From an uncultured Pelagibacteraceae bacterium (lineage in GTDB: Bacteria > Pseudomonadota > Alphaproteobacteria > Pelagibacterales > AG-422-B15), in contig CACDOH010000005.1 of NCBI GenBank assembly GCA_902554325.1, positions 1 to 64,000 on the forward strand: a stretch of DNA of 64,000 bases. Direction: 5' to 3'. The notes beneath the pieces are model-generated. The model saw only the letters and a list, made by a program, of their open reading frames with translations. It ran no database searches and was not told the DNA's origin. Positions 15,819 through 25,326 of this stretch are shown here, piece after piece (within the stretch, counting starts at the first letter, position 1; every line of letters starts with the position of its first letter). The position numbers and the translations under genes were made by a program.

Positions 15819-16196
15819 ATGAATAAATTTTTAGTAGTTTTAAATGCTATCAATGGGGTATTGTTTATTGCAATTGGTCTCCTTTGGGTGATTTCTCCCT
15901 ACGAAGCTGGAGCTAACTTTGGTATCTTAGAAATTTCCGAAGGATTGGGTCGAAGTAGTCTAATTGGTGATGTGGGAAGCTATTTTTTTTGCATTGGTTT
16001 AATGATGATTCTTGCAGCTTATACTTTAAGAAGTATTTGGTTTTATGCGCCCGCGATGCTTTTAGGTGTTACTGCTTTATTTAGAGTGATCTCATGGGCA
16101 GCACATGATGCAACCTTTGCAACTCAATTTATTATTATTGAAATATTACTTATTACTTTATTGCTTGTAACATCGAAGAGAATGTCTAGCCAATAA
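15819..16196 (+). CDS. DUF4345-like small membrane protein
   Basis: This 125-aa protein has about four hydrophobic helices and the GANFGI...GRSSLIGDVGSYFFCIGLMMILAAYTLRS pattern of DUF4345 integral membrane proteins, whose function is unknown. A GGGGAAAG purine stretch lies 9-12 bases before the ATG and serves as the ribosome site. The next gene, an MBL-fold hydrolase, starts two bases after its stop, so the two are probably translated together. Confidence 0.7.
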   Translation: MNKFLVVLNAINGVLFIAIGLLWVISPYEAGANFGILEISEGLGRSSLIGDVGSYFFCIGLMMILAAYTLRSIWFYAPAMLLGVTALFRVISWAAHDATFATQFIIIEILLITLLLVTSKRMSSQ

Positions 16197-16198
16197 AT

Positions 16199-17266
16199 AT
16201 GAAAAAAATTTATTTTTTTTTGATAACCGCAATTTTAATACTCATTATTGCGCTTATCGGAATAAGAACTACTCCTGTTCAAAATCTTTTGATAGATTTT
16301 GATTTTGATAGACAATGGAATAATCAGGATAAATTAATAAGTTTTGATGGTGATTATATTATTGGTCTTGTTTGTGGATCACGGGGACCCTTACCTGGTA
16401 AGGGAAGAGCCGAGCCTTGTATAATGATAAAAACTCCTGATCATATGTTTGTGGTTGATACTGGGGATGGTAGCAGGCAAAACCTTTTAAATTGGAGTAT
16501 TAATCTTGGTAATTTAGATGCAGTTTTATTAACTCACTTGCATTCAGATCATATTTCCGATTTAGCTGACTTTCACCTCTATTCATGGGTAACTCAAAAT
16601 AGAGGCAGAAAACTGCCTGTGTATGGGCCATTGGGTACCGATCTCGTAACTGAGGGGATAACAAAAGCATATGAGTTAGACACTGAGTGGAGAACACTTC
16701 ATCATGGAGAAGAAGTAGCTCCTTCAGACTTTGCCGGCTTTGATACAAAAATAATTAATTTAAATGATCCTGTTATCTTTGATGATGGTAAACTTAAGAT
16801 AACAGCTTTTGAAGTTGAGCATTTTCCAGTTGATCCTTCGCTAGGTTTTCGCTTCGATTATAAAGGCAGATCCATAGTGATAAGTGGTGATACCGACTAC
16901 AGTGAAAACTTAGTTGAACAAGCTAAAAATGCAGACTTGCTGTTTCATGATGCTCTCTCTCAAAATATGATAGGAAGATTAGAAGTAATTTCTAAAGACG
17001 TTAATCCCTTATTATCCACTGTCTATTATGATATTCAGGATTATCATGCTTCTCCAATTGAGGCTGCCCAAGCTGCCAATGAAGCAAACGTAAAAGAGTT
17101 AATATTCTATCATCTGACACCAACCCCTCAAAATTTCCTTGCTAAAATAATTTTTGTGAGAGGCGTTAATGAAGTGCGTCCAAACAATTGGTCATTAGCA
17201 GATGATGGAACCATGGCGATCCTGCCAGTTGGTTCTGAAAAAGTCGAAATCACTAATATTAACTAA
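16199..17266 (+). CDS. Membrane-anchored metallo-beta-lactamase-fold hydrolase
   Basis: This 355-aa protein has an N-terminal hydrophobic segment at about 4-24 (signal or anchor), then an MBL domain. The metal motif LLTHLHSDHISD is intact, a SGDTDYSENL stretch gives the bridging Asp, and EVEHFPVDP and LIFYHLTP supply later His ligands. The layout is like RNase Z/arylsulfatase-type MBL proteins, but export implies a periplasmic substrate rather than tRNA. Two bases separate it from the DUF4345 gene. Fold confidence is high; the substrate is unknown. Confidence 0.8.
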   Translation: MKKIYFFLITAILILIIALIGIRTTPVQNLLIDFDFDRQWNNQDKLISFDGDYIIGLVCGSRGPLPGKGRAEPCIMIKTPDHMFVVDTGDGSRQNLLNWSINLGNLDAVLLTHLHSDHISDLADFHLYSWVTQNRGRKLPVYGPLGTDLVTEGITKAYELDTEWRTLHHGEEVAPSDFAGFDTKIINLNDPVIFDDGKLKITAFEVEHFPVDPSLGFRFDYKGRSIVISGDTDYSENLVEQAKNADLLFHDALSQNMIGRLEVISKDVNPLLSTVYYDIQDYHASPIEAAQAANEANVKELIFYHLTPTPQNFLAKIIFVRGVNEVRPNNWSLADDGTMAILPVGSEKVEITNIN

Positions 17267-17269
17267 TAT

Positions 17270-18010
17270 TTATAAAAATAATTTTGAAAAGAAATTTTTC
17301 ATTTCATTCCAAGAATGCTCATCGGCATATTGGTCATAAAATAATCCGCTTTCTTTCTGATCAGCTTCTGGATTAGTAAAAGCATGGCCGACATTACCAT
17401 ATACGTGAATTTGCCATTTAGCTTTTTTTGAATTTAATTCATCAGCAAGTTCAATCATGCTTTTTGGAGTAGCCATAGGATCATCATAGCCATGCAAAAT
17501 TAAGATCGAACTATCAATTTTTAATGTGCCTTTTAACTGCTTTCCAGTACTCGCTGTTGGAGCATCATAAAGTCCATGGAAACTAACAACTCCTTTAATA
17601 TCCTCCCCAGATCTTGCAAGATCAAGAGCGCACTTGCCACCAAAACAAAACCCGATGGCCCCAGTTTTATTCTTATCTACTTGATCAAAGTTTTTAAGAG
17701 TTTCAAACGCATTTATCATACGTTCTTGAAGCAATACTCTGTCAGAATTAAATTCATTCATAAGTGCCATTGATTCCTCTGGATTAGAACCTCGTCTACC
17801 CTGACCATATAGATCAATTGCAAAAGCAAAATAACCTAATTCAGCCAATTTTTCAGCTTTCGCAATATCAAAAGATGAATGCCCGCCATATGCATGGCAA
17901 ACAAGGATGCCGGGACGATGATTGCTTACACTATCATCATAACTGATTGAGCCTTCAAATTTTTGATCAGCATTTAGTGCGCCATAGATTAATTTTTCTG
18001 TTTTAATCAT
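17270..18010 (-). CDS. Dienelactone hydrolase family protein
   Basis: This 246-aa alpha/beta-hydrolase has the dienelactone hydrolase pattern: nucleophile Cys in GAIGFCFGGKCALDLA, Asp in ILILHGYDDPMATP and His in VYGNVGHAFTNPEAD. VCHAYGGHSSF near the N-terminus shapes the oxyanion hole. It probably opens lactones or hydrolyses esters in the cytoplasm. The iron alcohol dehydrogenase gene lies 2 bases upstream and a DMT exporter before that, so the three look like one minus-strand unit. It converges with the MBL gene. Confidence 0.82.
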   Translation of the reverse strand: MIKTEKLIYGALNADQKFEGSISYDDSVSNHRPGILVCHAYGGHSSFDIAKAEKLAELGYFAFAIDLYGQGRRGSNPEESMALMNEFNSDRVLLQERMINAFETLKNFDQVDKNKTGAIGFCFGGKCALDLARSGEDIKGVVSFHGLYDAPTASTGKQLKGTLKIDSSILILHGYDDPMATPKSMIELADELNSKKAKWQIHVYGNVGHAFTNPEADQKESGLFYDQYADEHSWNEMKNFFSKLFL

Positions 18011-18012
18011 AG

Positions 18013-19176
18013 TTATAGAATACCTTCGTATGAATTTATGTAAAGATTCTTCATTTGATCTAAAGATATATCTTTGGGATTGGGTTTAGTGGATGGATCT
18101 TTTAACGCCATTTCTGATAGTAAGTCAAAATCAAAATCAACATTCAACTCTTTAAGTGTATGAGGTATAGAAAGATTACTTCTCAAATCCAAGATCCATT
18201 CCATGAATCCGTCAAATGATTTCTTATTTAGGTCTAAATATTTTGATAGAGAAATAATTCTATCTTCAATTACATCTTTATTAAAGTTAAGAACATAAGG
18301 CATGAAAATGGCATTTGATAAACCATGATGAATATCATTTACTGCATTTATCGGATGTGACAATGAATGAATAGCTCCTAACCCTTTTTGAAAAGCTGTA
18401 GAACCCATAGATGAGGTTGCCAACATCTTACTTCTGGCATGAATATTTTTTGGTTCGTTATAAGCAGTGACCAATTGGTCCTTAACATTCTTAATTCCCT
18501 CTATAGCAATCCCATCTGCCATTGGATGAAACCCTCGTGCGCAATAAGCTTCTAAGCAATGAGCGAGCGCATCCATCCCCGTCGCAGCAGTTAAGTGAGG
18601 GGGTAAGCTCAAAGTTAACTCAGGATCAAGAACGACTAAATCAGGCAAGAAAGACGGGTGGAAAATAATTTTTTTTGTCATATTTGCTTCATCAACAATA
18701 AGTGAGGCTCTTCCTGTCTCTGAACCAGTTCCTGAGGTTGTTGGCATTGCAATTACTTTTGGCAGATTATCAGTTATAGCTTGTTTCCAATTGTCGCTGA
18801 CATCTTCAAAAAACCATAGGTCCTCACTTTGCTTCGACATGAAAGAAATGGCCTTTCCAGCATCCAAAGAACTTCCTCCGCCAATAATAATTATACCATC
18901 ACTTTTGCTTGTATTAAATTGAGCAACACCATCTGTTACGTTCTTGCCCGTGGGATTACCTTTTATATTTGAAAATACTGAGAATTCGATCTTATTCTTT
19001 TTAAGAATAGCAAGGATATCAATAAAATTTTCATTTTTTGCAAAGTTTGGGTCTGTAACAATCATTGGTTTGGTTATTGTTAACTCATTAAGGGCCTCTA
19101 TAATTTCAAGTCTACGTGAAAGCCCAAACCATATAGGTGTCGGATAGTTCCAGTTTGTCGATACTATTTCATTCAT
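18013..19176 (-). CDS. Iron-containing alcohol dehydrogenase
   Basis: This 387-aa enzyme belongs to the type III alcohol dehydrogenase family. GGGSSLDAGKA is the nucleotide-binding loop and AMPTTSGTGSETGRASLI the usual second motif. The metal-binding region includes MDALAHCLEAYCARGFHPMAD, LSHPINAVNDIHHGLSNAIFMPYVL and a late His-poor tail. It interconverts an alcohol and aldehyde with NAD(P). The substrate is not evident. It is followed 2 bases later by the dienelactone hydrolase gene, with the DMT transporter gene just upstream. Confidence 0.87.
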   Translation of the reverse strand: MNEIVSTNWNYPTPIWFGLSRRLEIIEALNELTITKPMIVTDPNFAKNENFIDILAILKKNKIEFSVFSNIKGNPTGKNVTDGVAQFNTSKSDGIIIIGGGSSLDAGKAISFMSKQSEDLWFFEDVSDNWKQAITDNLPKVIAMPTTSGTGSETGRASLIVDEANMTKKIIFHPSFLPDLVVLDPELTLSLPPHLTAATGMDALAHCLEAYCARGFHPMADGIAIEGIKNVKDQLVTAYNEPKNIHARSKMLATSSMGSTAFQKGLGAIHSLSHPINAVNDIHHGLSNAIFMPYVLNFNKDVIEDRIISLSKYLDLNKKSFDGFMEWILDLRSNLSIPHTLKELNVDFDFDLLSEMALKDPSTKPNPKDISLDQMKNLYINSYEGIL

Positions 19177-19192
19177 TCAAGAAACTCTTTAT

Positions 19193-20101
19193 TCATAAAG
19201 TTGGTGGTGATGTTTTCTGTTTTGAGCCTAAAGCATAGAAGCTTATTGCAATAATTATAATCATACCTCCTATAAGAGTGAATGTTGAAGGTACTTCGTT
19301 AACTCCAAAAAGAGGTATCCAACACCATATGACTCCCCCTACAACCTCAGTAAGAGAAAGAAGCATGAACTCGGCTGCTGGCAAATAGCGTGCACCTATA
19401 CTCAAAAGAATTAATCCTATTGCTACAAAAGAACCATGCATCATGCTCAATAGTATATTTCTAAGCGGCATAGTATAACCATCATTAAGATAAAGAATCA
19501 TACACATCGAAAATAATGAGCATGCAATCCCAGCAATAATGATCGTTGTAAATTTTGGTGTATCAGGCTGCCATCTTAAAGTCGTAGCAAATATTGCAAA
19601 ACCAATTGAACAAAATAATCCAAAAGTCCAACCTAAAAATGTGCCAGCATACCAGTCATTGTATGCCATTAAAAACATACCAAACAACGAAACAAAACAT
19701 GCAATAGCTGTAGTTATTCCAACTTTTTCTCTAAGAAAAATATAAGCAAACAGTCCTGCAAATAAAGGTTGAGTTCCAATCATAAATAACGTTGTTGCAG
19801 CAGAAGTAAAAGTCATTCCAAATATGAAAAAAATAAAAGCTGAAGCTAGACCCAAACCGCCAATTAAACCTGAGATACCTACCCTTTTAAAATTATGTCT
19901 GAATGCTAATCCTTCTTGATAAATTAGAAAGATTAGGAGAATTGTTGCTACTACAATGCCTCTACAAAATAGATATTGCCATTGATAAATTTCAGCATCG
20001 ACCATATAGCGAACAGTAGGCGCACCAAAACTCCATATCAAACCAGCAGATAATGCAAGAATAAAACCAATTAAATATGTTTTGTTATTTACTTCGCTCA
20101 T
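19193..20101 (-). CDS. DMT superfamily (EamA) transporter
   Basis: This 302-aa inner-membrane protein has ten hydrophobic helices in two EamA repeats (AGLIWSFGAPTVRY... and GMFLMAYNDWYAG...FAIFATTLRW). I start it at the ATG at 20101 (SEVNNKTYLIGF follows); an upstream start at 20155 would overlap the divergent hydrolase gene. Such proteins export amino acids or other metabolites. It heads the minus-strand unit with alcohol dehydrogenase and dienelactone hydrolase. Confidence 0.82.
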   Translation of the reverse strand: MSEVNNKTYLIGFILALSAGLIWSFGAPTVRYMVDAEIYQWQYLFCRGIVVATILLIFLIYQEGLAFRHNFKRVGISGLIGGLGLASAFIFFIFGMTFTSAATTLFMIGTQPLFAGLFAYIFLREKVGITTAIACFVSLFGMFLMAYNDWYAGTFLGWTFGLFCSIGFAIFATTLRWQPDTPKFTTIIIAGIACSLFSMCMILYLNDGYTMPLRNILLSMMHGSFVAIGLILLSIGARYLPAAEFMLLSLTEVVGGVIWCWIPLFGVNEVPSTFTLIGGMIIIIAISFYALGSKQKTSPPTL

Positions 20102-20147
20102 ATAATCTAAAAGAAGAATATATAAATTTAATTTTATTACACTATAA

Positions 20148-21290
20148 ATGAGCACTATGAATTCTGTTACAGAGTATGGAGAATTTGAAGAAAAGTTCCA
20201 AGAAACCTATGAACTTTTCAAGAGAAATATTGAAAGTGATGAGGAAGTTGGTGCATCATTTGCTGTTTATAAAGATGGTATGCCAATCATAGATCTTTAC
20301 GGTGGTTTTCAAGACCGTGACAAAAAAATTAGCTGGAATAAAGAAACAATAGTCAATGTTCATTCAACCAGTAAAGGAATTGTCGCCATGGTAGTTGCAA
20401 AACTAATTGATAATGGTGATTTAGAATTAGAAAAAAGAGTTTGCGATTATTGGCCAGAATTTTCTGAAAATGGAAAAAATGATATTAAGGTAAAAACACT
20501 TTTATCTCATCAAGCAGGTCTTTATGGTTGGAGGGATCCTCTTGATGAAACAGATTTTTATAAATGGGATTATGTTTGTGAGTTACTTGCAAAACAAAAA
20601 CCTTTCCATGAACCCAACAAAGAAATTTGCTATCATCCTAAAACTATCGGCTTTCTCGTTGGAGAATTAATTAAGAGAATTACAAAAAAATCAGTTGGAA
20701 AAAATTTGTATGAACTTCTCAGTAAACCATTGGATGCAAAATGTTTTATTGGAACCCCTGAGATACATCACGACAATATTGCTGAGTTAATAAGTTCTGA
20801 AAGTTTACGTAAAGCTTTTAGTAATCCAGAAAATGTTGATAATTATTTGGTAACTGCATTCCTCAATCCAGCTAACAGAACCAAAACAGCAAATACTGCT
20901 GAATGGAGACTAGCCGAAATTCCTGCAATGAATTGTCATGGAAATTCACGATCGATCGCTAAAATTTATGATCATTTTATAAACCATCAGTCAAATAACT
21001 TTATATCAAATGAAACTTTTAAATTAGTAACTGCAGTTGCTGTCAGCGGTGATGACAACGTTATGAAATCGCCGATGCAATGGAGTTGTGCAGGGTATAG
21101 TGTGGGAGGTGGTAAACTTTTTGGAAAGAGCAGCAAAGCGTTTGGTCATACTGGTTGGGGTGGCTCTATGGCTTTTGGTGATCCCGAAAATGGGCTGAGT
21201 TTTGCTTACACTATGAATTTGCTTACTGGATCGATGTTAGGTGACCAACGTGCTTTAAAGTTAGTAGAAACAACTTATGAAAATTTATGA
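20148..21290 (+). CDS. Beta-lactamase-fold serine hydrolase (EstB-like)
   Basis: This 380-aa protein has the class C beta-lactamase/EstB esterase fold. The nucleophile motif S-x-x-K is STSK in NVHSTSKGIVAMV, and a later FGHTGWGGSMAFGDPENGLSFAYTMN forms the KTG-like box. No signal peptide is seen, so it is likely a cytoplasmic esterase or amidase rather than a resistance enzyme. Its stop overlaps the start of the GPH symporter (ATGA), which ties it to the galactoside operon. A role in removing an acyl group from an imported glycoside is inference. Confidence 0.8.
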   Translation: MSTMNSVTEYGEFEEKFQETYELFKRNIESDEEVGASFAVYKDGMPIIDLYGGFQDRDKKISWNKETIVNVHSTSKGIVAMVVAKLIDNGDLELEKRVCDYWPEFSENGKNDIKVKTLLSHQAGLYGWRDPLDETDFYKWDYVCELLAKQKPFHEPNKEICYHPKTIGFLVGELIKRITKKSVGKNLYELLSKPLDAKCFIGTPEIHHDNIAELISSESLRKAFSNPENVDNYLVTAFLNPANRTKTANTAEWRLAEIPAMNCHGNSRSIAKIYDHFINHQSNNFISNETFKLVTAVAVSGDDNVMKSPMQWSCAGYSVGGGKLFGKSSKAFGHTGWGGSMAFGDPENGLSFAYTMNLLTGSMLGDQRALKLVETTYENL

Positions 21291-22612
21291 AACTAAGTAC
21301 CAGATCAAAAATATTTTATGGCGGTGGAGATTTTGCGATAAATATCATGTGGCAGTTAACCGTATTTTATCTACTGTTTTTCTACACAGATATTTTTGGT
21401 TTATCACCAACACAAGCAGGGTTGGTATTTTTCATAGCAAAAGTCTGGGATGCATTCACTGATCCCATCATGGGGTACATAGCAGATAATACTTCAACGA
21501 GATGGGGGAAATTTAGACCCTATATTTTATTTGGATCAGTACCTGCTTTAATAATGATCATACTGTGTTTTACTTCTCCCGATTTATCCCAAACAGGTAA
21601 ATTTTACTGGGCTCTTTTCACCTACATTACTTTCACGACACTATATACAATTATTGCTATACCAGTTGGCTCATTAATTCCTGCCATGACTCAAGATCAA
21701 GATGAAAGGACTTCTCTAGCTTCATTCAGATTTTTAGGGGCCAGTTCAGGATCAATTGCCGTAGCAGTATTAACATTACCCCTAGTTGGTTTGTTCAGTT
21801 CACCCCAATATGGATTCCCAATTGTGGTGGGCTGTTTAGCTTTCATGGGAGCAATTTTTGCTTTTCTTTGCTTCTTTAATACTAAAGAAATTTATTATAA
21901 GTCTTATGAAAAACGTGTTGGATTAAAAAAAATCATTAAAATGGTTTTTACAAATTTTCCATTACACTTTGTAGTATTAGCTCTTCTTACTACTTGGATA
22001 GCGAATAATATTAAACAACTTACAGTAATCTATTTTGTAAAATATAACTTACAATTAGAAGCATACTTTAGTCCAATTTTACTAGGCGTGATTCTACAAA
22101 TTATGCTTGGAGCATATGTAATAAATTTAGTAAAACACAGATTTGAAAAGAAAACTTTATTTATGATTGGAACTTTTCTTTATGTTTTTACAGATTTAAT
22201 AATTTATTTTATCACTGGTTATGAAAACTTTTGGTTATTGGCATTCATTGCTAGCCCTGGATTTGTTGGTTTTGGCATGGCAGGTGTAATGGCCTGGTCA
22301 ATGATTGCTGATACGGTTGAGTATGGTGAGTGGAAATCAGGATTTCGAGCAGAGGGAATACTTAATTCTGCTCATGTATTTGTGTTCAAGTTAAGTGTTG
22401 GTTTTAGTGCTTGGTTAGCAGGAGTGATATTAGATAACACAAATTATATTGCAAATGCAGCAATACAAAGTGAGGAGACATTGAATGGTCTTTTCATTAT
22501 GGGTTATATTTTTCCATCTATTGCTGGAACAATAGCGATCGTCGTAATGTACTTTAATAAATATGATAGTATTTTTTATAAAAAAGTATTTGCAGAGTTA
22601 AAACAAAGATAA
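21287..22612 (+). CDS. GPH-family sugar:cation symporter (MelB-like)
   Basis: This 441-aa protein has twelve hydrophobic helices and the glycoside-pentoside-hexuronide symporter marks: FYGGGDFAINIMWQL at the start, KVWDAFTDPIMGYIADNT with the cation-site Asp pair, WGKFRPYILFGSVPA and IADTVEYGEWKSGFRAEG. It imports a glycoside with sodium or protons. It overlaps the hydrolase upstream by 4 bases and lies 9 bases before the galactokinase-like gene, so a galactoside is the likely cargo. Confidence 0.88.
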   Translation: MKLSTRSKIFYGGGDFAINIMWQLTVFYLLFFYTDIFGLSPTQAGLVFFIAKVWDAFTDPIMGYIADNTSTRWGKFRPYILFGSVPALIMIILCFTSPDLSQTGKFYWALFTYITFTTLYTIIAIPVGSLIPAMTQDQDERTSLASFRFLGASSGSIAVAVLTLPLVGLFSSPQYGFPIVVGCLAFMGAIFAFLCFFNTKEIYYKSYEKRVGLKKIIKMVFTNFPLHFVVLALLTTWIANNIKQLTVIYFVKYNLQLEAYFSPILLGVILQIMLGAYVINLVKHRFEKKTLFMIGTFLYVFTDLIIYFITGYENFWLLAFIASPGFVGFGMAGVMAWSMIADTVEYGEWKSGFRAEGILNSAHVFVFKLSVGFSAWLAGVILDNTNYIANAAIQSEETLNGLFIMGYIFPSIAGTIAIVVMYFNKYDSIFYKKVFAELKQR

Positions 22613-22621
22613 AATCAAATT

Positions 22622-23653
22622 ATGAAAGCAGTCTCAGTTGGTGAAGGCTACGGGAGAGTAAACTTAATTGGTGAGCATTTAGATTATAATGGAGGATGTG
22701 TATTACCTTTACAGATAAAAAACTCAATAATCTGCGAATTAAGTGAGAACCCTGAAATTGATTGTATTTCTATATCCTCAGACAAGTATCAAAAAACATT
22801 ATCAATTGAAAAATTAGAAAAAAGAGACGATTGGGCAGATTTTATAATTGGCTCATGTCTATTCTTTGGTAAGAAATATTCAATTATAATCAAAGAACTG
22901 TCTATTAAAATAAGCAGTACACTTCCATTAGGAATCGGACTCTCGTCCTCGGCTGCAATAACAGTAAGTACTTTAAAGGCTCTAAATAATTTTTATAAAA
23001 AAAATATGTCTGATGATGAACTTATCGATTTGGCATATGACATTGAAAATATTTTTGTAGGAGTTGGTGGTGGCATAATGGATCAATTTGCTTCTGTATT
23101 AGGTAATAGCAAACAAGCTTTATACCTAAATACTCTTAGTAGATCTTACGAATTAGTTAATATTTTTGATGATTACAATTTTCTAATTATTGATAGTAAT
23201 ACTAAAAGAATTTTATCAAACAGTGAGTTTAATCAAAAAAAAGAGCTGTGCCTTAGTGCAGCAAAGAAGATGAATTTAAAAAATCTGTGTGAAAAAGAAT
23301 TTATAACCGAAAAAGATATTAAATTATTATCTGATGAAGAGTTCAAAGTATGTAGACATGTTGTAGAGGAAAATATAAGAGTAAAAAAAGCTGTTCAGTT
23401 CCTAAAAGATGATAATCCTAATGAGTTTGGAAAACTGATGACAGAAAGTCACTCTTCTCTATCTGAGTATTATGGCGTTTCAACTGACGAATTGAATAAA
23501 TTAGTTAACCTGTCTAATTATTTTGGCGCGTTAGGATCAAAGTTGACGGGGGCTGGTTTTGGAGGTGCTGTTGTAACACTGGTGAAAAATGATAAAGTAG
23601 AAGAGTTCAAAAAAATGATATTAGAGAATTATAAAAAGGCAAAATTCGTATGA
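22622..23653 (+). CDS. galK: GHMP kinase, galactokinase-like
   Basis: This 343-aa protein carries the galactokinase signature GRVNLIGEHLDYNGG near residues 12-26, the ATP loop LPLGIGLSSSAAIT and motif 3 GSKLTGAGFGGAVV. It should phosphorylate galactose or a close sugar at C1 with ATP. It is somewhat shorter than typical galactokinases (about 380-390 aa). The GH1 gene starts within its stop (ATGATG overlapping TGA). No galT, galE or mutarotase is in the window, so either they lie elsewhere or the product goes another way. Confidence 0.82.
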   Translation: MKAVSVGEGYGRVNLIGEHLDYNGGCVLPLQIKNSIICELSENPEIDCISISSDKYQKTLSIEKLEKRDDWADFIIGSCLFFGKKYSIIIKELSIKISSTLPLGIGLSSSAAITVSTLKALNNFYKKNMSDDELIDLAYDIENIFVGVGGGIMDQFASVLGNSKQALYLNTLSRSYELVNIFDDYNFLIIDSNTKRILSNSEFNQKKELCLSAAKKMNLKNLCEKEFITEKDIKLLSDEEFKVCRHVVEENIRVKKAVQFLKDDNPNEFGKLMTESHSSLSEYYGVSTDELNKLVNLSNYFGALGSKLTGAGFGGAVVTLVKNDKVEEFKKMILENYKKAKFV

Positions 23654-24894
23654 TGTTAAAAAATTTACCTAAAGATTTTATTTGGGGCACTGCAACTGCA
23701 GCACACCAAGTTGAAGGAAACAATACTAATTCAGATTTTTGGCACTTAGAACATACTAAAGATACTACATTTGCTGAACCTTCAGGTATTGCTTGTGATC
23801 AATGGAATAAATATGAAGAAGATATCGATATTATGGCTGATCATTCTATTCAAGCTTATCGCTTATCAGTTGAATGGGCTCGAATTGAAACCAGTGAAGG
23901 TGAATTTTCTCAAGAGGCAATAGATCACTACAAAAAAGTTCTAGATTATTGTAGAGAGAAAGGCTTGAAAACTTGTGTAACCCTTCAACACTTTACATCG
24001 CCACTATGGTTTACTGCAAGAGGTGGTTGGGAAAATCAGAATAACGTAGATTTATTTGTTCGATACTCAGAAAAAGTATCAAAAGAATTGGACGATTATA
24101 TGGATACAGTATGTACGATTAATGAGGCAAACCTAACCTCTTGTTTTGCTCATAGTTTTCCTAGCTATCCAGAGGGTGGAATGAAAACGATTATGCCTTT
24201 TGTTAGTGAAGCAGCGAAAACATGCGGCTCAAGCCTTGAAAACTTTGGACCTTTTTTGTTTGGACATCCATTCAAAATAAGAGATTGCATGATGGAGGCT
24301 CATGTAAAGTCATTTCCAGTTATTAAAGGTAACTTGAATAAAAATCAACCAGTTGGAATCACACTTTCAATTATGGATTACCAATGTATTGACGGTGGGG
24401 AAGCAATGAGAGATAAGGCTCATGCCGAGTCTGTAGACATTTGCTTGGATCAGGTAAAAAATGATGACTTTATAGGCATACAAACATACACGCGTCATAC
24501 ATACGGTCCTGAAGGAATTATTAAGCCTAATACAAATAATTCAACCATGCTCGTGATGGGATATGAATACTATCCAGAGTCACTTGAAAATGTCTTGAGA
24601 TACGTAGCACCTAAAATTAATTGTCCAATGATTGTGACTGAAAATGGAATTGGTACCGATGATGATGAACAAAGAATAAGCTATGTCAAAACAGCACTAG
24701 AAGGTCTTCAACGCTGTATCGATGATGGTCTCGATATAAGAGGTTATTATTATTGGTCATTCCTTGACAATTTTGAGTGGTTGTATGGATATAAGCCAAG
24801 ATTTGGACTTATTGAAGTTGATAGAGAAACTCTTGAAAGAAAAAGTAAAAACAGTTTAAAGTTTTATCAAGAAATTATTGAGAAATCATCTTAA
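23650..24894 (+). CDS. Glycoside hydrolase family 1 enzyme
   Basis: This 414-aa protein has the GH1 barrel: FIWGTATAAHQVEG at the start, TLQHFTSPLWFTARGGW, the acid/base E159 in CTINEANL, the nucleophile E331 in VTENGIGTDDD and the closing YYWSFLDNFEWLYGYKPRFGL. The acid/base motif reads N-E-A instead of the usual N-E-P. No signal peptide, so it cuts an imported beta-glycoside in the cytoplasm. Context (GPH symporter and galactokinase-like gene, both coupled) suggests a beta-galactoside. At 414 aa it is a little shorter than most GH1 enzymes. Confidence 0.88.
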   Translation: MMLKNLPKDFIWGTATAAHQVEGNNTNSDFWHLEHTKDTTFAEPSGIACDQWNKYEEDIDIMADHSIQAYRLSVEWARIETSEGEFSQEAIDHYKKVLDYCREKGLKTCVTLQHFTSPLWFTARGGWENQNNVDLFVRYSEKVSKELDDYMDTVCTINEANLTSCFAHSFPSYPEGGMKTIMPFVSEAAKTCGSSLENFGPFLFGHPFKIRDCMMEAHVKSFPVIKGNLNKNQPVGITLSIMDYQCIDGGEAMRDKAHAESVDICLDQVKNDDFIGIQTYTRHTYGPEGIIKPNTNNSTMLVMGYEYYPESLENVLRYVAPKINCPMIVTENGIGTDDDEQRISYVKTALEGLQRCIDDGLDIRGYYYWSFLDNFEWLYGYKPRFGLIEVDRETLERKSKNSLKFYQEIIEKSS

Positions 24895-25326
24895 TTAGAT
24901 CTGATCACTCTTAGCTTGATTGAGAAAACAGCCATTAATAAGCCAGCTATCATCTTCTTGCTGTTGCATCGTATAAATTGCAGTTACAAATATGCCATCT
25001 GGATCAACTAAATAGACTTCAAGAAAAGTGGTCCCCCCTTGGGTTGTAACGTTTCCAAAGTTTATACTTTTTGGTCTATACACAGCTTGATATTGACCCA
25101 CTACCATATCTCTAAACTTTTTATAATCAGAAAAGATGGTTTTAATTGTTGGAGAAGCATATGAATATGCTTTTTCAAAATCATCATCTTGAAATGCCTG
25201 CAGTTGTGCACTTACCACTGATATTATTTCATCCTCATCTGATGCAGTAATGGCATACGCACCATTCTGAATTACGATGGATAAGATTAATATTTGAAAA
25301 TAGTTAAATATTTTAGTCTTCAACAT
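24895..25326 (-). CDS. DUF4864 secreted protein
   Basis: This 143-aa protein starts with a signal peptide (hydrophobic 8-20, likely cut after AYA near residue 25). The rest, with ISVVSAQLQAFQDDDFEKAYSYASPTIKTIF and FLEVYLVDPDGIFVTAIYTMQQQEDDSWLINGCFL, fits DUF4864, a small NTF2-like periplasmic family of unknown function. Its start overlaps the end of the PsiE-like gene by 14 bases. It converges with the GH1 gene. Confidence 0.7.
   Translation of the reverse strand: MLKTKIFNYFQILILSIVIQNGAYAITASDEDEIISVVSAQLQAFQDDDFEKAYSYASPTIKTIFSDYKKFRDMVVGQYQAVYRPKSINFGNVTTQGGTTFLEVYLVDPDGIFVTAIYTMQQQEDDSWLINGCFLNQAKSDQI

Noticed and set aside
20148-21290. Beta-lactam resistance gene
   Set aside because: It has the S-x-x-K fold but no signal peptide and is coupled to sugar genes, so a cytoplasmic esterase role is likelier.
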